59,180 bases of DNA, from contig JARWZU010000035.1 of the NCBI GenBank assembly GCA_029866215.1, positions 1 to 59,180 on the forward strand, given 5' to 3'. Shown in pieces: positions 47,681-56,574 of the stretch. Origin of the DNA: Akkermansiaceae bacterium. GTDB taxonomy: Bacteria; Verrucomicrobiota; Verrucomicrobiia; Verrucomicrobiales; Akkermansiaceae. Positions within the stretch are counted from its first letter, which is position 1, and each line of letters starts with the position of its first letter. The translations under genes and the position numbers were made by a program. The notes below the pieces were generated by a model. The model ran no database searches. It was not told where the DNA came from and saw nothing but the letters and a program-made list of their open reading frames with translations.

Positions 47681-48655
47681 TCAAGGCCGTGCGACCAACT
47701 CTTGGAGCGCATGGAAGACGACTTCGGGTGTGAGATCGGCGAGCACCCCGCCCGGTGCCACGACGGCGGAGGTTCGTGGTGAATCGGTTGGCCATGGCCC
47801 GAAGCGGGCAGGCGAGGTGGGGCCGAAGATGGCGAGCACGCGATTTCCAACTGCGGCTGAGAGATGCATCGGGCCGCTGTCATTGCCGATGAAGACGGAC
47901 GGTTGACGGGCAAGTTCGATCATTTCCCCAAAGGGGCAGCCGGTAAGATTGAGGAACTGTCCATCCGGCACCGAAAAATCGGGGCCGGCGGGGTTGCCTG
48001 CACACCACGCGACGCAGCTGTCTGGGATCCTCTCAAAAATGAGACGGGTGAGGGGGCCAAACTTGGGCCACTCTTTCTCCGCCCCGCGGCTATCGGTGAA
48101 AATCACAAATCGCTTCAGGGGGTCTCCGTCAAAAAATGGTTTCCACCCAAAATTAGGCCCAGGCTCGAGCTTCAATGGAATGGTGACATCCCCGCTCAGG
48201 CCGAGCGTACGGGAGAACTCCAAGAGCAGTGGGATGGCGTGGTGCGGGCCATTTCCGGATGGCATTTGAACCTTGCGTGAGAAAAGTCCGGCACCCTCGC
48301 GGCTGTCATGGCGGCCCCATTTTTCGGGTGAGCGCGCGGCCGCCGCCATCAGCCCAGACCGGAGCAAACCCTGCATGTCCCACACGGCGTCAAAGCGACG
48401 AGCCCGCAGCGTTTTCATCACCTCCACAATCCCACGAATGCCGGCCTTGCGTCTGAAATGGATCACCTCGTGGACAAACGGCGCAGCTTCCACCAGTGGC
48501 GCGAAACGATCCCGAGCTACCCAGGTGATCCGGCAATTCGGAAAATGCTGCGCAACCTTCTGGATCACTTGCAACCCATGGACAATGTCGCCAAGTGACG
48601 ACGGCTTGATCACGAGAAGGCTCTTGGGGTCTGTGCTACGAAGCAATTTCGGCAT
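47681..48655 (-). CDS. Family 9 glycosyltransferase (heptosyltransferase-like)
   Basis: 324 residues. The opening SLLVIKPSSLGDIVHGLQVI is the GT9 signature shared by heptosyltransferases WaaC/WaaF. It is followed by CRITWVARDRFAPLVEAAP and FDAVWDMQGLLRSGLMAAAA. The sugar-nucleotide-binding half has FVIFTDSRGAEKEWP and FIGNDSGPMHLSAAVGNRVL, with the conserved GP/H. It most likely transfers a heptose or related sugar from the cytosol side onto the lipopolysaccharide core. The sugar and acceptor cannot be read from the sequence. Confidence 0.88.
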   Translation of the reverse strand: MPKLLRSTDPKSLLVIKPSSLGDIVHGLQVIQKVAQHFPNCRITWVARDRFAPLVEAAPFVHEVIHFRRKAGIRGIVEVMKTLRARRFDAVWDMQGLLRSGLMAAAARSPEKWGRHDSREGAGLFSRKVQMPSGNGPHHAIPLLLEFSRTLGLSGDVTIPLKLEPGPNFGWKPFFDGDPLKRFVIFTDSRGAEKEWPKFGPLTRLIFERIPDSCVAWCAGNPAGPDFSVPDGQFLNLTGCPFGEMIELARQPSVFIGNDSGPMHLSAAVGNRVLAIFGPTSPARFGPWPTDSPRTSAVVAPGGVLADLTPEVVFHALQELVARP

Positions 48656-48756
48656 GGCGGAGGCTTGCCTCAGTCCGCCATCGCTGCAACCGTAAATCGC
48701 TTATGCCCACCCGGCGGCTCATATTCGCTCCGCGGCGTCGTTGTCGCGGATCTCGT

Positions 48757-49119
48757 TCAGCGGGTGGCTGCGTCTGGCCGCGGTACCTGGCGTGCGGCGA
48801 GTAGATAGGCGGTCACAGCTTTCTCGTCTGCTAGACCGAGCTTCGATTTTCTCGCCATCGTCGGCAGGATTTCATCGGTGAGTTCATCAACGTCATAATT
48901 TGCCGGATCCTCGTAGCCATGACACTTGGCGCACTTTTGCTGATGTACTAAATAGCCCCGCTCCAATACGTCCTTTGGATGACGTGACTGTTCGACCATC
49001 TGTGGGTTGACTGGTGGCGAAAGGTAACTGACTCCGCATGAGACGACTGAAACAAAAGCGCCAAAGAGCATCACCCATCGAACCGATTTTCTTATCGATG
49101 AATTTGGCATAAGGCTCAC
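48757..49119 (-). CDS. Small c-type cytochrome lipoprotein
   Basis: 120 residues (an alternative start is the ATG at 49110). The N-terminal hydrophobic stretch WVMLFGAFVSVVSCGVS carries a lipobox-like VVSC, so it is probably membrane-anchored on the periplasmic side. One haem-binding motif is visible, CAKCH in GYLVHQQKCAKCHGYEDP. A Met that could be the sixth ligand lies in ILPTMARKSKLGLADEKAVT. It starts two bases after the outer-membrane protein gene ends, so the two form an operon. Its electron partner is unknown. Confidence 0.8.
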   Translation of the reverse strand: MSLMPNSSIRKSVRWVMLFGAFVSVVSCGVSYLSPPVNPQMVEQSRHPKDVLERGYLVHQQKCAKCHGYEDPANYDVDELTDEILPTMARKSKLGLADEKAVTAYLLAARQVPRPDAATR

Positions 49120-49121
49120 GT

Positions 49122-49916
49122 TTAGAAATCGATTGAGAAAATCGTGCGCAGTTGGAAGTCTGGCTCACCAGCTAGAGAGGTGACCTGCCAGAGCCCCGCT
49201 ACCGTGACCGCGATCTGGCGGCTCCTCCACGCCACATTGGGACCAAGATAGACCCCGCTGTCACCAAAGGAATTTGCATCTGGCATGGCGATTTCGTGAA
49301 GAATCTCTGCCCCAACAGACCAGGATGGCAAAAGCTGATAGAGTGCTCCTGCGCTCTGCTTGAGCTCGGCTTGCGGATCCTGCTCGCCATCCTCCCACTC
49401 AACCTCACCCCCAACATTGTAAACAAAACTCCAAGCTCCACGATTTTTCTGGAGCAGGAATTTTCCCTCGAGCTCGATGAAATCCTCACCGCCCTTGACC
49501 TCGCCATAGACCGCCGACCCGAATGGGGCTGTGTTGGGATCGCTGAGATTGTAAATCACCTCGGCAGCGACGCCTTTAAATTCGGTGTCGCGCCCCCCTG
49601 CCGACGAATCTTTAATCTGCCATTCGGCAAAATAAAATGACAGCTGCAACCGGTCTGTGAGCCCGTACTCGAACTCATGGCGGATGTCAAATTGCTCATC
49701 AGCTGGATCGGTTGCGCGGTTCGTTTTCCAAGTCACCCACGTTTCCAATTCCATCGCGCCTGCCGGCATCGTGGCGGTCTCGCGGCTATAACAAAACCGC
49801 CGACTGCTCGCACTTGCAGACGTTGCCATTAGCGAAATCACCCAGAAACAGGACGCCAATTTCAAAAATCCTTGGGTCACCTGCTGCCTTTTCATTGTAT
49901 TCATCTTCACTTTCAT
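49122..49916 (-). CDS. Outer-membrane beta-barrel-like protein (DUF6662-like)
   Basis: 264 residues if the first ATG is used; ATGs at 49904 and 49895 are alternatives. A signal peptide ends near SLMATSASASS. The mature part is made of amphipathic strands: AGAMELETWVTWKTNRATDP, DIRHEFEYGLTDRLQLSFYF, KFLLQKNRGAWSFVYNVGGE and a C-terminal QLRTIFSIDF ending in Phe, as barrel proteins do. The region ELETWVTWKT...EYGLTDRL resembles DUF6662 proteins, an assignment made from memory. It is cotranscribed with the cytochrome c gene. A 21-base palindrome sits directly upstream. Confidence 0.7.
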   Translation of the reverse strand: MKVKMNTMKRQQVTQGFLKLASCFWVISLMATSASASSRRFCYSRETATMPAGAMELETWVTWKTNRATDPADEQFDIRHEFEYGLTDRLQLSFYFAEWQIKDSSAGGRDTEFKGVAAEVIYNLSDPNTAPFGSAVYGEVKGGEDFIELEGKFLLQKNRGAWSFVYNVGGEVEWEDGEQDPQAELKQSAGALYQLLPSWSVGAEILHEIAMPDANSFGDSGVYLGPNVAWRSRQIAVTVAGLWQVTSLAGEPDFQLRTIFSIDF

Positions 49917-49922
49917 AGTATT

Positions 49923-49943
49923 TGTTGCGACTGAGTCTCAACA
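49923..49943. promoter_or_regulatory. Near-perfect 21-bp palindrome (putative operator)
   Basis: TGTTG (49923-49927) and CAACA (49939-49943) flank GACTGAGTC, giving nine matched pairs out of ten around a central G; the only mismatch is C49928/T49938. It lies 7 bases upstream of the first possible start of the outer-membrane protein gene. The shape and the TGAGTC core resemble metal-responsive Fur-type boxes of some Gram-negative bacteria. Regulator identity is inference. Confidence 0.5.
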
Positions 49944-50141
49944 TCAATAAAAGACTCGATTACGGTGCGTCAACCAGAAATTTTCTGCCGTGAGGATTTT
50001 TGTGAGTTCCGCAACAAGTAAGGGAAAGATTTCGCCGCTTTTGCTCCCCTATTCGGCTTGCCCTTCGTTGACCTGAGCGTTACGGGCTTGGCCGTTGGTT
50101 GGAAGTTGTCTGGCCGGCGAATCACCGCTAAAATACCGCTC

Positions 50142-51683
50142 ATGCCAATACTCCGCGCTCTTCTTTCTGTTTCTGATAAAACTGGTTTGGCCGAATTCGC
50201 CAAAGAACTCCACGCGATGGGAGTCGAGCTGTTATCGACCGGCGGCACCTCGGTGACCCTGCGCGAGGCGGGGCTACCGGTCATAGACGTGTCGGAGTTC
50301 ACGGGTGCGCCTGAGCTGTTTGATGGGCGTTTGAAGACGCTGCATCCGAAGGTTCATGGCGGTTTGTTGCAGCGCCGCGACGATCCTCAGCACCAAGCGC
50401 AAGCCAAAGCGAACGACATTCCTACGATCGACCTCGTGGTCGTCAATCTTTACCCATTTGAGGAAACCGTGGCCAAGCCCGATGTGACCTTAGATGAAGC
50501 CATCGAGAAAATTGATATCGGTGGACCATCGATGCTACGCAGTGCGGCGAAAAACCATGCGAGCGTGACGGTTGTGGTGGATCCTGCGGATTATCCGCGG
50601 GTAATTGAAGAGATGAAAAGCCACAAGGGCGACACGACCAAAGGGTTCCGTGAGCAGTTGGCGGTGAAAGTATTCCTCCGGACCTCACAATACGACGCGG
50701 CGATCACCAATTTCCTCGGTCAATGCCGGACGGGGACGGGTTGTAATTTCACCTTGAGCCTGCCGCTCGAGCAAGAGCTGCGCTACGGCGATAATCCGCA
50801 CCAAAAGTGTTCGCTCTACGGAAATTTCCGAGATTTTTTCACCCAAGTTCAGGGCAAGGAGCTCAGCTACACGAACATTTTGGATATTGAGGCCGCCTCA
50901 GATCTCATCCTTGATTTCGCTCGGCCGACGGTGGCGATCTTGAAGCACACCAATCCTTGCGGAGTTGGCCAAGACGATGAGGACCTCCGAGTTGCTTGGC
51001 AGAAAGCCTTCGAAACCGATCGCCAAGCGCCATTTGGCGGGGTGATCGTGTGCAACCGACCGCTCACCCTTGAACTTGCACGTGTGATTTCAGAAATTTT
51101 CACCGACGTCATCATCGCGCCAGAATTCGAGAGCGACGCTCGCGCGTTACTACAGAAGAAAAAGAACCTGCGATTGATGAGAATCAACGACGCGTACCTT
51201 GCCGAAAAGATGTCGCCCGTGATTCGTTCCTGCCCGGGAGGACTCATGGTCATGGATCGCGACCACACGGCGCTCGGCCTCGAGAATCTCGAGTCCAAGG
51301 TCGTCACCAAACGCCCGCCGACCGAAGAGGAAATGCGCGCGATGCGATTCGGCTGGCGGATCGTTAAACACGTGAAATCCAACGCGATCGTCTATTCTCA
51401 GGCGGATCGCACCTTGGGCATCGGGGCGGGTCAAATGAGCCGCGTGGACTCATCACGGATCGCAATTTGGAAGGCAAAAGAAGCCGGATTGAACCTCAAG
51501 GGAAGCATTGTTGCTTCCGACGCGATGTTCCCATTCGCCGATGGCCTCCAGTCTGCAATCGATGCGGGTGCGACCGCTTGCATCCAGCCCGGCGGCTCGG
51601 TCCGTGACGAGGAAGTCATCGCCGCAGCTGATGCGGCCGGAATGGCAATGATCTTCACCGGCCACCGCCACTTCAAACACTGA
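50142..51683 (+). CDS. purH: Bifunctional AICAR formyltransferase / IMP cyclohydrolase
   Basis: 513 residues from the ATG at 50142 ([20 protein letters not shown]); the frame upstream to 50058 is not needed. The N-terminal MGS-like cyclohydrolase domain ([20 protein letters not shown], then [20 protein letters not shown]) is followed by the AICAR formyltransferase domain. That domain contains the [12 protein letters not shown] motif, [28 protein letters not shown] and [15 protein letters not shown]. It performs the last two steps of IMP synthesis. No purine-repressor or riboswitch element was recognised in the 225-base upstream space. Confidence 0.95.
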   Translation: MPILRALLSVSDKTGLAEFAKELHAMGVELLSTGGTSVTLREAGLPVIDVSEFTGAPELFDGRLKTLHPKVHGGLLQRRDDPQHQAQAKANDIPTIDLVVVNLYPFEETVAKPDVTLDEAIEKIDIGGPSMLRSAAKNHASVTVVVDPADYPRVIEEMKSHKGDTTKGFREQLAVKVFLRTSQYDAAITNFLGQCRTGTGCNFTLSLPLEQELRYGDNPHQKCSLYGNFRDFFTQVQGKELSYTNILDIEAASDLILDFARPTVAILKHTNPCGVGQDDEDLRVAWQKAFETDRQAPFGGVIVCNRPLTLELARVISEIFTDVIIAPEFESDARALLQKKKNLRLMRINDAYLAEKMSPVIRSCPGGLMVMDRDHTALGLENLESKVVTKRPPTEEEMRAMRFGWRIVKHVKSNAIVYSQADRTLGIGAGQMSRVDSSRIAIWKAKEAGLNLKGSIVASDAMFPFADGLQSAIDAGATACIQPGGSVRDEEVIAAADAAGMAMIFTGHRHFKH

Positions 51684-51773
51684 TCGGGCTTCGGCGCAGT
51701 GCGGTAGAACGGCGATCTGGAGGGATGCGCCTCGCTTCTTGATTAATCTGAGGCGATTCATCAGGCTCCAGCC

Positions 51774-54269
51774 ATGTCCGAACCCGCGCTGACTCCGATG
51801 ATGGCCCAGTACCAGGCCATGCGGCGTTCTCTTCCCGCCGATATCATTCTGTTTTATCGGCTCGGCGATTTTTACGAAATGTTTTTCGAGGATGCGAAGG
51901 CTGCCTCGCCGATCATGAACGTCGCCCTAACCAAGCGTGGCGGCACACCCATGTGTGGAGTGCCATATCATTCGGCACAGGCATACATCGCCCGGCTTTT
52001 AAAAGCTGGTAAGCGCGTAGCCATTGCCGAGCAAACTTCTGAACCCGTGGCAGGAAAACTGGTTTCGCGTGAAATCGCCCGCATCCTCACCCCTGGATCG
52101 ATTGACGATGCCGCTTTGCTGGACGATCAACGACCGAACTACCTTGCTGCAGTCTGCCGAAGCGGAAAGTCGCTAGGCTTGGCATGCGTTGACCACACAA
52201 CGGGTGAATTCACGATTGCGGAGTTTGCTGAAATCGGCCAGCTCGAGGACGAGCTCGCCCGCATCGCTCCATCTGAAATGCTGATCCCCGATCATCAATC
52301 GGCCGAATTTGCAAAATTTAACAACGGGCTGGTTTATGAGGGCTACACGTTTCTCGCCGAGCACGCGAATCAGCTTCTAAAGGATCACTTCAACGTCCAC
52401 TCACTTGATGGCTTCGGCTGTGCGAACCTCCCCGCCGCCAGTGGCGCAGGTGGGGCGATCCTCCACTATCTCCTTCACCAACTTCGCAGACCGTGCGCGC
52501 ATTTGCGTCCACCTCACGTTCGTGAAAGTGCTGACCACGTCCTCATCGACTCCGCATCTCAGCGCAACCTCGACCTCGTGGACTCGCGTGCCGGCAAAAC
52601 CCACACGCTGTTAGGCGTACTTGACCGCACCACCACGCCGATGGGCGCTCGTCTTCTCCGAGACTGGATCCTTCACCCGCTGCGGGATCTTGCCTCACTC
52701 ACCGCCCGACAAGATACGATTTCGTCATTTCTAACAGAACCTTTCCTACTCTCGAAATGTCGCGACGCTCTCAAGGGCATCCGCGACATCGAACGCACCA
52801 CCTCACGGCTTTCCCAAGGCTCAGGAAATGCCCGCGACTTGCAGTCGCTGTCGCTATCGCTCACTCACATCCCTTCACTCAAGGAAGACCTAACGAGTCT
52901 CTCACCCACATCAAGTGGTAGGCTTCATTCGACCATCCTTCCGCGCCTTCATGAGTTTAACGAACTCACGCAAACACTCGCGCTCGCTCTAACAGATGAG
53001 CCGCCCGCTCACCTTCGAGATGGTGGGGTGATCCGCGACGGATGGTCCCCTGAATTGGACGAACTTCGCAATGCCTCACGCGGCGGTAAGGATTGGATCG
53101 CTCGCCTCCAAGAAGATGAACGCAAGCGAACGGGGATCGATTCGCTGAAAATCAAATTCAACAATGTTTTCGGGTATTTCATTGAAATCACCACCAGCCA
53201 CCTCGCCAAGGTTCCCGATGACTACACGCGTAAGCAGACTCTTTCGAACGCGGAGCGCTACATCACTCCCGCACTCAAGGAGATGGAAAATAAAGTGCTG
53301 GGCGCCGAGGAGCGCTCGAAGCAGTTAGAGAACGAGCTTTTTCTCGAACTGCGCAGCCGCGTCGTCAGCCACCTCCCGAAGCTCCAAGAAACGGCTGCTG
53401 CAATCGCTGAGATCGATGTCCTTTGCTCACTATCCGAGGTCGCTCAATATCACCGTCACTGCCGGCCGAATCTTGACCATTCGAATGGATTTTTTGTCAT
53501 TGATGGCCGCCATCCGGTGCTCGAACAAACCCTCACCGATGTCAAATTCGTCCCGAACGACACCACGCTTGATCCAGAGACTGCCCGCCTCCAGATTCTA
53601 ACAGGTCCTAACATGGCGGGAAAATCGACCTACATCCGCCAGATCGCATTGATTGCGGTCATGGCTCAAATCGGCGCCTATGTCCCGGCTGAGTCGGCGA
53701 CGATTGGCCTCGTGGACCGAATTTTTTGTCGTGTTGGTGCATCAGACGACCTTTCACGAGGTCAATCAACGTTCATGGTCGAAATGAGCGAAACTGCCCT
53801 CATTCTAAATCATGCAACCGACCGTTCACTTGTCATCCTCGACGAAATTGGCCGTGGCACGGCCACCTTCGACGGCCTCTCCATTGCATGGGCTGTCGCC
53901 GAACATCTTCATGACGAAATCGGTTGCCGGACGCTTTTCGCCACGCACTATCACGAGCTCACCGATCTCTCTAACACCAAGCAAGCAGTCGCCAATTACA
54001 ACGTAGCTGTTCGCGAATGGAACGAGGAAATTATTTTCCTCCATAAGATTCTCCCAGGTGCCGCCGATAAATCCTACGGGATCCAAGTCGCACGACTTGC
54101 GGGATTGCCAAAGCCGGTGGTCGAGCGCGCCAAGTCGATTCTCTCGCACCTTGAGCTTCACTCAGTGAAACCCGAAGCCAAATCCCAAGGCCCAAAGGCA
54201 AAGAATACCGTGCAAGACGCATTCCCAAAACCCAACCCTCCCCAACTGGATCTTTTCGCGGATTTTTAA
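51774..54269 (+). CDS. mutS: DNA mismatch repair protein MutS
   Basis: 831 residues. The mismatch-reading motif is DFYEMFFEDA (F33-X-E35). The connector and lever domains follow, then the ATPase with Walker A LTGPNMAGKSTYIRQIALIA (about residue 612), DDLSRGQSTFMVEMSETA and Walker B LVILDEIGRGTATFDGL. FATHYHELTDL closes the ATPase. The tail SQGPKAKNTVQDAFPKPNPP, then QLDLFADF, carries a DLF-type element that in other MutS proteins contacts the beta clamp. No mutL is in the window. The gene carries the word CTAACAG several times (52730, 52988, 53597), each as Leu-Thr. Confidence 0.96.
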   Translation: MSEPALTPMMAQYQAMRRSLPADIILFYRLGDFYEMFFEDAKAASPIMNVALTKRGGTPMCGVPYHSAQAYIARLLKAGKRVAIAEQTSEPVAGKLVSREIARILTPGSIDDAALLDDQRPNYLAAVCRSGKSLGLACVDHTTGEFTIAEFAEIGQLEDELARIAPSEMLIPDHQSAEFAKFNNGLVYEGYTFLAEHANQLLKDHFNVHSLDGFGCANLPAASGAGGAILHYLLHQLRRPCAHLRPPHVRESADHVLIDSASQRNLDLVDSRAGKTHTLLGVLDRTTTPMGARLLRDWILHPLRDLASLTARQDTISSFLTEPFLLSKCRDALKGIRDIERTTSRLSQGSGNARDLQSLSLSLTHIPSLKEDLTSLSPTSSGRLHSTILPRLHEFNELTQTLALALTDEPPAHLRDGGVIRDGWSPELDELRNASRGGKDWIARLQEDERKRTGIDSLKIKFNNVFGYFIEITTSHLAKVPDDYTRKQTLSNAERYITPALKEMENKVLGAEERSKQLENELFLELRSRVVSHLPKLQETAAAIAEIDVLCSLSEVAQYHRHCRPNLDHSNGFFVIDGRHPVLEQTLTDVKFVPNDTTLDPETARLQILTGPNMAGKSTYIRQIALIAVMAQIGAYVPAESATIGLVDRIFCRVGASDDLSRGQSTFMVEMSETALILNHATDRSLVILDEIGRGTATFDGLSIAWAVAEHLHDEIGCRTLFATHYHELTDLSNTKQAVANYNVAVREWNEEIIFLHKILPGAADKSYGIQVARLAGLPKPVVERAKSILSHLELHSVKPEAKSQGPKAKNTVQDAFPKPNPPQLDLFADF

Positions 54270-54390
54270 AAAAACCCAAGCTACTTAAGTAGGCTTATCT
54301 TCCACGGGCATCGGAACGAAATTGATGCTACGAATGATTATTTGCAACTGAAGTCTAACAGGTATAGTATGTAATGATCCCCTACCTACT

Positions 54391-54537
54391 ATGAAAACAT
54401 CAATCGTCAAATTCTTGTCAGTGGCACTTGGAATTTCTCTCCTCTCCTCGTGCCTACCCCTCGCTGCAGGTGCCACCGCTGGCTACATTGCTCACAAGGA
54501 AGGCTACCGCGTCCAAAACCCGGTTCATAAGCGTTGA
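54391..54537 (+). CDS. Very small lipoprotein, 48 residues
   Basis: ATG at 54391, TGA at 54535. The product opens MKTSIVKFLSVALGISLLSS followed by the lipid-acceptor Cys (lipobox LLSSC). The mature part is about 20 residues, LPLAAGATAGYIAHKEGYRV followed by QNPVHKR. The AGATAGYIAHKEGY segment is a short glycine-zipper-like helix, and the conserved-looking GYRVQNPV resembles entries seen in other small bacterial lipoproteins. Its role is unknown. It lies between mutS and recR (convergent), and the word TCTAACAG occurs 37 bases upstream. The gene is real in my view because the lipobox and ending are both coherent. Confidence 0.65.
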   Translation: MKTSIVKFLSVALGISLLSSCLPLAAGATAGYIAHKEGYRVQNPVHKR

Positions 54538-54671
54538 TTCACTCGGCTCATTCGTCGCGCTCACTCCAAAAAGCACGGTCGCAATTCGTAAACTGTCCAC
54601 GCCACAAGGCGTAGCGCTCACTTAGAAGGCCAGTACCTTTTACAAACAAGTACTAGCACTATCAAGGCACG

Positions 54672-55280
54672 TTAAATGTTTCGGCGTCCCTGCATTGCAC
54701 GCATCAACGTTAGATCATCGGCGTACTCAAGCCCGCCACCCGCTGGCAAGCCTTGGGCGATGCGCGTGAGGCGGCAATTTCGACCCCTCAAAATTTCTGT
54801 TAAATAGTTTGCGGTTGCCTCGCCCTCGACATCCGATCCGAGTGCGAGAATGACTTCGAGCTCCGTGCTGGCTGATTCGATTCGTCGGATCAATGATGGG
54901 ATACGCAGATCGTCTGGCGTAACGCGGTCGAGTGGCGACAGCTTGCCCCCGAGGCAGTGGTAACGTCCGCGGAACGCACCAGACCGCTCGAGCGGAAGGA
55001 CATCGGTCGCTTGCTCCACTACGCAGAGTGCTTGGTCGTCACGGGCTGGATCGTGGCAAACGCCGCAACTTTCACCCGTGGCAAAGAAACCGCAAGTCGG
55101 GCAGGGGTGCACCATTTTCTTGGCTTCTAACAAAGTTTCTGCCAACGACGCAGGATCTGCATGGGGCGCCTGCAATAGCCACACGGCAATGCGCTCAGCG
55201 CTGCGTGGGCCAACTCCAGGCAAGCGCTTGAGTTGGGCGACAAGAGCCTTGACGGGTTCTGGGAAGTCGATGCGTTTCAT
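54672..55280 (-). CDS. recR: Recombination protein RecR
   Basis: 202 residues. It begins FPEPVKALVAQLKRLPGVGP with a helix-hairpin-helix, followed by the zinc finger CPTCGFFATGESCGVCHD and the Toprim domain QALCVVEQATDVLPLERSGA to LALGSDVEGEATANYLTEIL. The C-terminal LTRIAQGLPAGGGLEYADDL is invariant in the family. RecR acts with RecO and RecF to load RecA at gaps. Neither recO nor recF is in the window. The next gene on this strand ends 20 bases upstream. Confidence 0.96.
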   Translation of the reverse strand: MKRIDFPEPVKALVAQLKRLPGVGPRSAERIAVWLLQAPHADPASLAETLLEAKKMVHPCPTCGFFATGESCGVCHDPARDDQALCVVEQATDVLPLERSGAFRGRYHCLGGKLSPLDRVTPDDLRIPSLIRRIESASTELEVILALGSDVEGEATANYLTEILRGRNCRLTRIAQGLPAGGGLEYADDLTLMRAMQGRRNI

Positions 55281-55299
55281 GGGTTGATGCGTAGGAAGT

Positions 55300-55752
55300 T
55301 TAGGAAGCGGATTGCGGTGAGTCTTCGCATGGCATCTGGTGATTTCCCGCGTAAATCATGGCACACGTTCCAGACCAAAGGACGGCGATCAACGGTGCAG
55401 CGATTTCGGGCTGATGGGCGGCGAGTCCAAGCACGGGCGCCCATCCCGCGATGATGACCAGCAAGGTGATCCAAAGGATCGTGCGCTGCCATGCTCGAGG
55501 CACATTGAGCAGAGTAAATGTAAGCCCAAACACAAGAGCGAGAGTTGTCAGCCAGATTCCAAGCGGTGGCAGCGTTTGCGGGAACCCAGCGTGAAGTCGC
55601 CTCGACAAAGCATCCGCCAGTTCGGTATTTACTTTTTCTAACAAACCTAAAAATTGAAGGCCGGCCGCGAGGAGGATCGACAGTGCGGAAATCGTGATCG
55701 CGGGCGCGATGACATGGCCAGAAGGCATGATGCGGGTCGGACTATCCATCAT
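55300..55752 (-). CDS. Small multi-pass membrane protein, unknown
   Basis: 150 residues with four predicted membrane segments: AITISALSILLAAGLQFLGL, IWLTTLALVFGLTFTLLNVP, ILWITLLVIIAGWAPVLGLA and LIAVLWSGTCAMIYAGNHQM. A short periplasmic or cytoplasmic loop with DALSRRLHAGFPQTLPP separates the first two. No family is recognised. It lies between recR and the DUF1980 gene on the same strand. Its start is immediately next to the stop of the DUF1980 gene (55753), so cotranscription with the metal permease genes is likely. Confidence 0.6.
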   Translation of the reverse strand: MMDSPTRIMPSGHVIAPAITISALSILLAAGLQFLGLLEKVNTELADALSRRLHAGFPQTLPPLGIWLTTLALVFGLTFTLLNVPRAWQRTILWITLLVIIAGWAPVLGLAAHQPEIAAPLIAVLWSGTCAMIYAGNHQMPCEDSPQSAS

Positions 55753-56574
55753 TCATGGGTTTCTCATTAGATCTTCTTCATCGGGTGATTCGGTAGCGGC
55801 TGCGCGTTCGGCGACGAGGACCGGTTGCATCGCCCCATCTTCTAATAAAAATCGGATGGTTCCCGCAACCTTCACCCAACAGTTCTCGGGCAATTCAGGA
55901 GGGGCCTTACCGAATTCCACGACGATCGGGATCGCCTTGCTGTCGGCCGCACAGCAATTGATGAACATCCGGTAGAGTCGCTTGCGGCTACCCTTCGGAT
56001 TGTAGACTTTTTCTTCGGCCCAGCGGCCTACCGTTTCGACCTTGAGACCATCTAGCAGATTTTTAATCTCGGGATCTCTACTAGATAAAAATAATTCCAT
56101 TAGACCAAATTCCAAAAATCCATCTGGGGTTTTTAAATGAGTTGCTTCGATCTCGCTAAGGGTCAATGCAGCTAGGTTTGCGCCAAAGAAGGACGCGTTC
56201 AAGCCGGATGGTGAGTCATAGAGGCCCTTGCGTGCGAGGGCAGCGCTTGAGTACTCATCTTTCGTCCAAGCGACCGCGAATACGACAGGGATAAGCATCA
56301 TCAACACCACCGTGATCGGATGCATGTCTTCAGTCGTTTCATGAGAGGAATGCCCATCTTCATCATGCGAATGGCCGCACGCGGATGATTGACCCGCCGT
56401 GAGGAGGTTAAAGCCTCCCAGCACCGCAAGTCCAAGCCCGCCCACCAAAGTATAGATGCGGAAGTCTGGGGCAAGATAGTGTTCGATCCGGCCGCTACCG
56501 TAGAAATAGAGTAAAACTCCGCTCCAGCCGAGTACGGCGCAGGAAAAAAGGAGGCGTGAAATTCGTGGGTTCAT
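55753..56574 (-). CDS. DUF1980 / TIGR03943-type permease partner
   Basis: 273 residues. Two or three hydrophobic segments lie at the N-terminus (LLFSCAVLGWSGVLLYFYGS, IYTLVGGLGLAVLGGFNLLT and a third near 90-105, MHPITVVLMMLIPVVFAVAW). A His/Asp-rich loop lies between them (CGHSHDEDGHSSHETTEDMH, about 67-86). The C-terminal half (LKTPDGFLEFGLMELFLSSR, then KRLYRMFINCCAADSKAIPI and WVKVAGTIRFLLED) is a soluble domain. DUF1980 proteins are encoded beside PF03773 permeases, as here, where its start overlaps the stop of the permease gene by four bases. The His-rich loop suggests metal handling. Confidence 0.8.
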   Translation of the reverse strand: MNPRISRLLFSCAVLGWSGVLLYFYGSGRIEHYLAPDFRIYTLVGGLGLAVLGGFNLLTAGQSSACGHSHDEDGHSSHETTEDMHPITVVLMMLIPVVFAVAWTKDEYSSAALARKGLYDSPSGLNASFFGANLAALTLSEIEATHLKTPDGFLEFGLMELFLSSRDPEIKNLLDGLKVETVGRWAEEKVYNPKGSRKRLYRMFINCCAADSKAIPIVVEFGKAPPELPENCWVKVAGTIRFLLEDGAMQPVLVAERAAATESPDEEDLMRNP

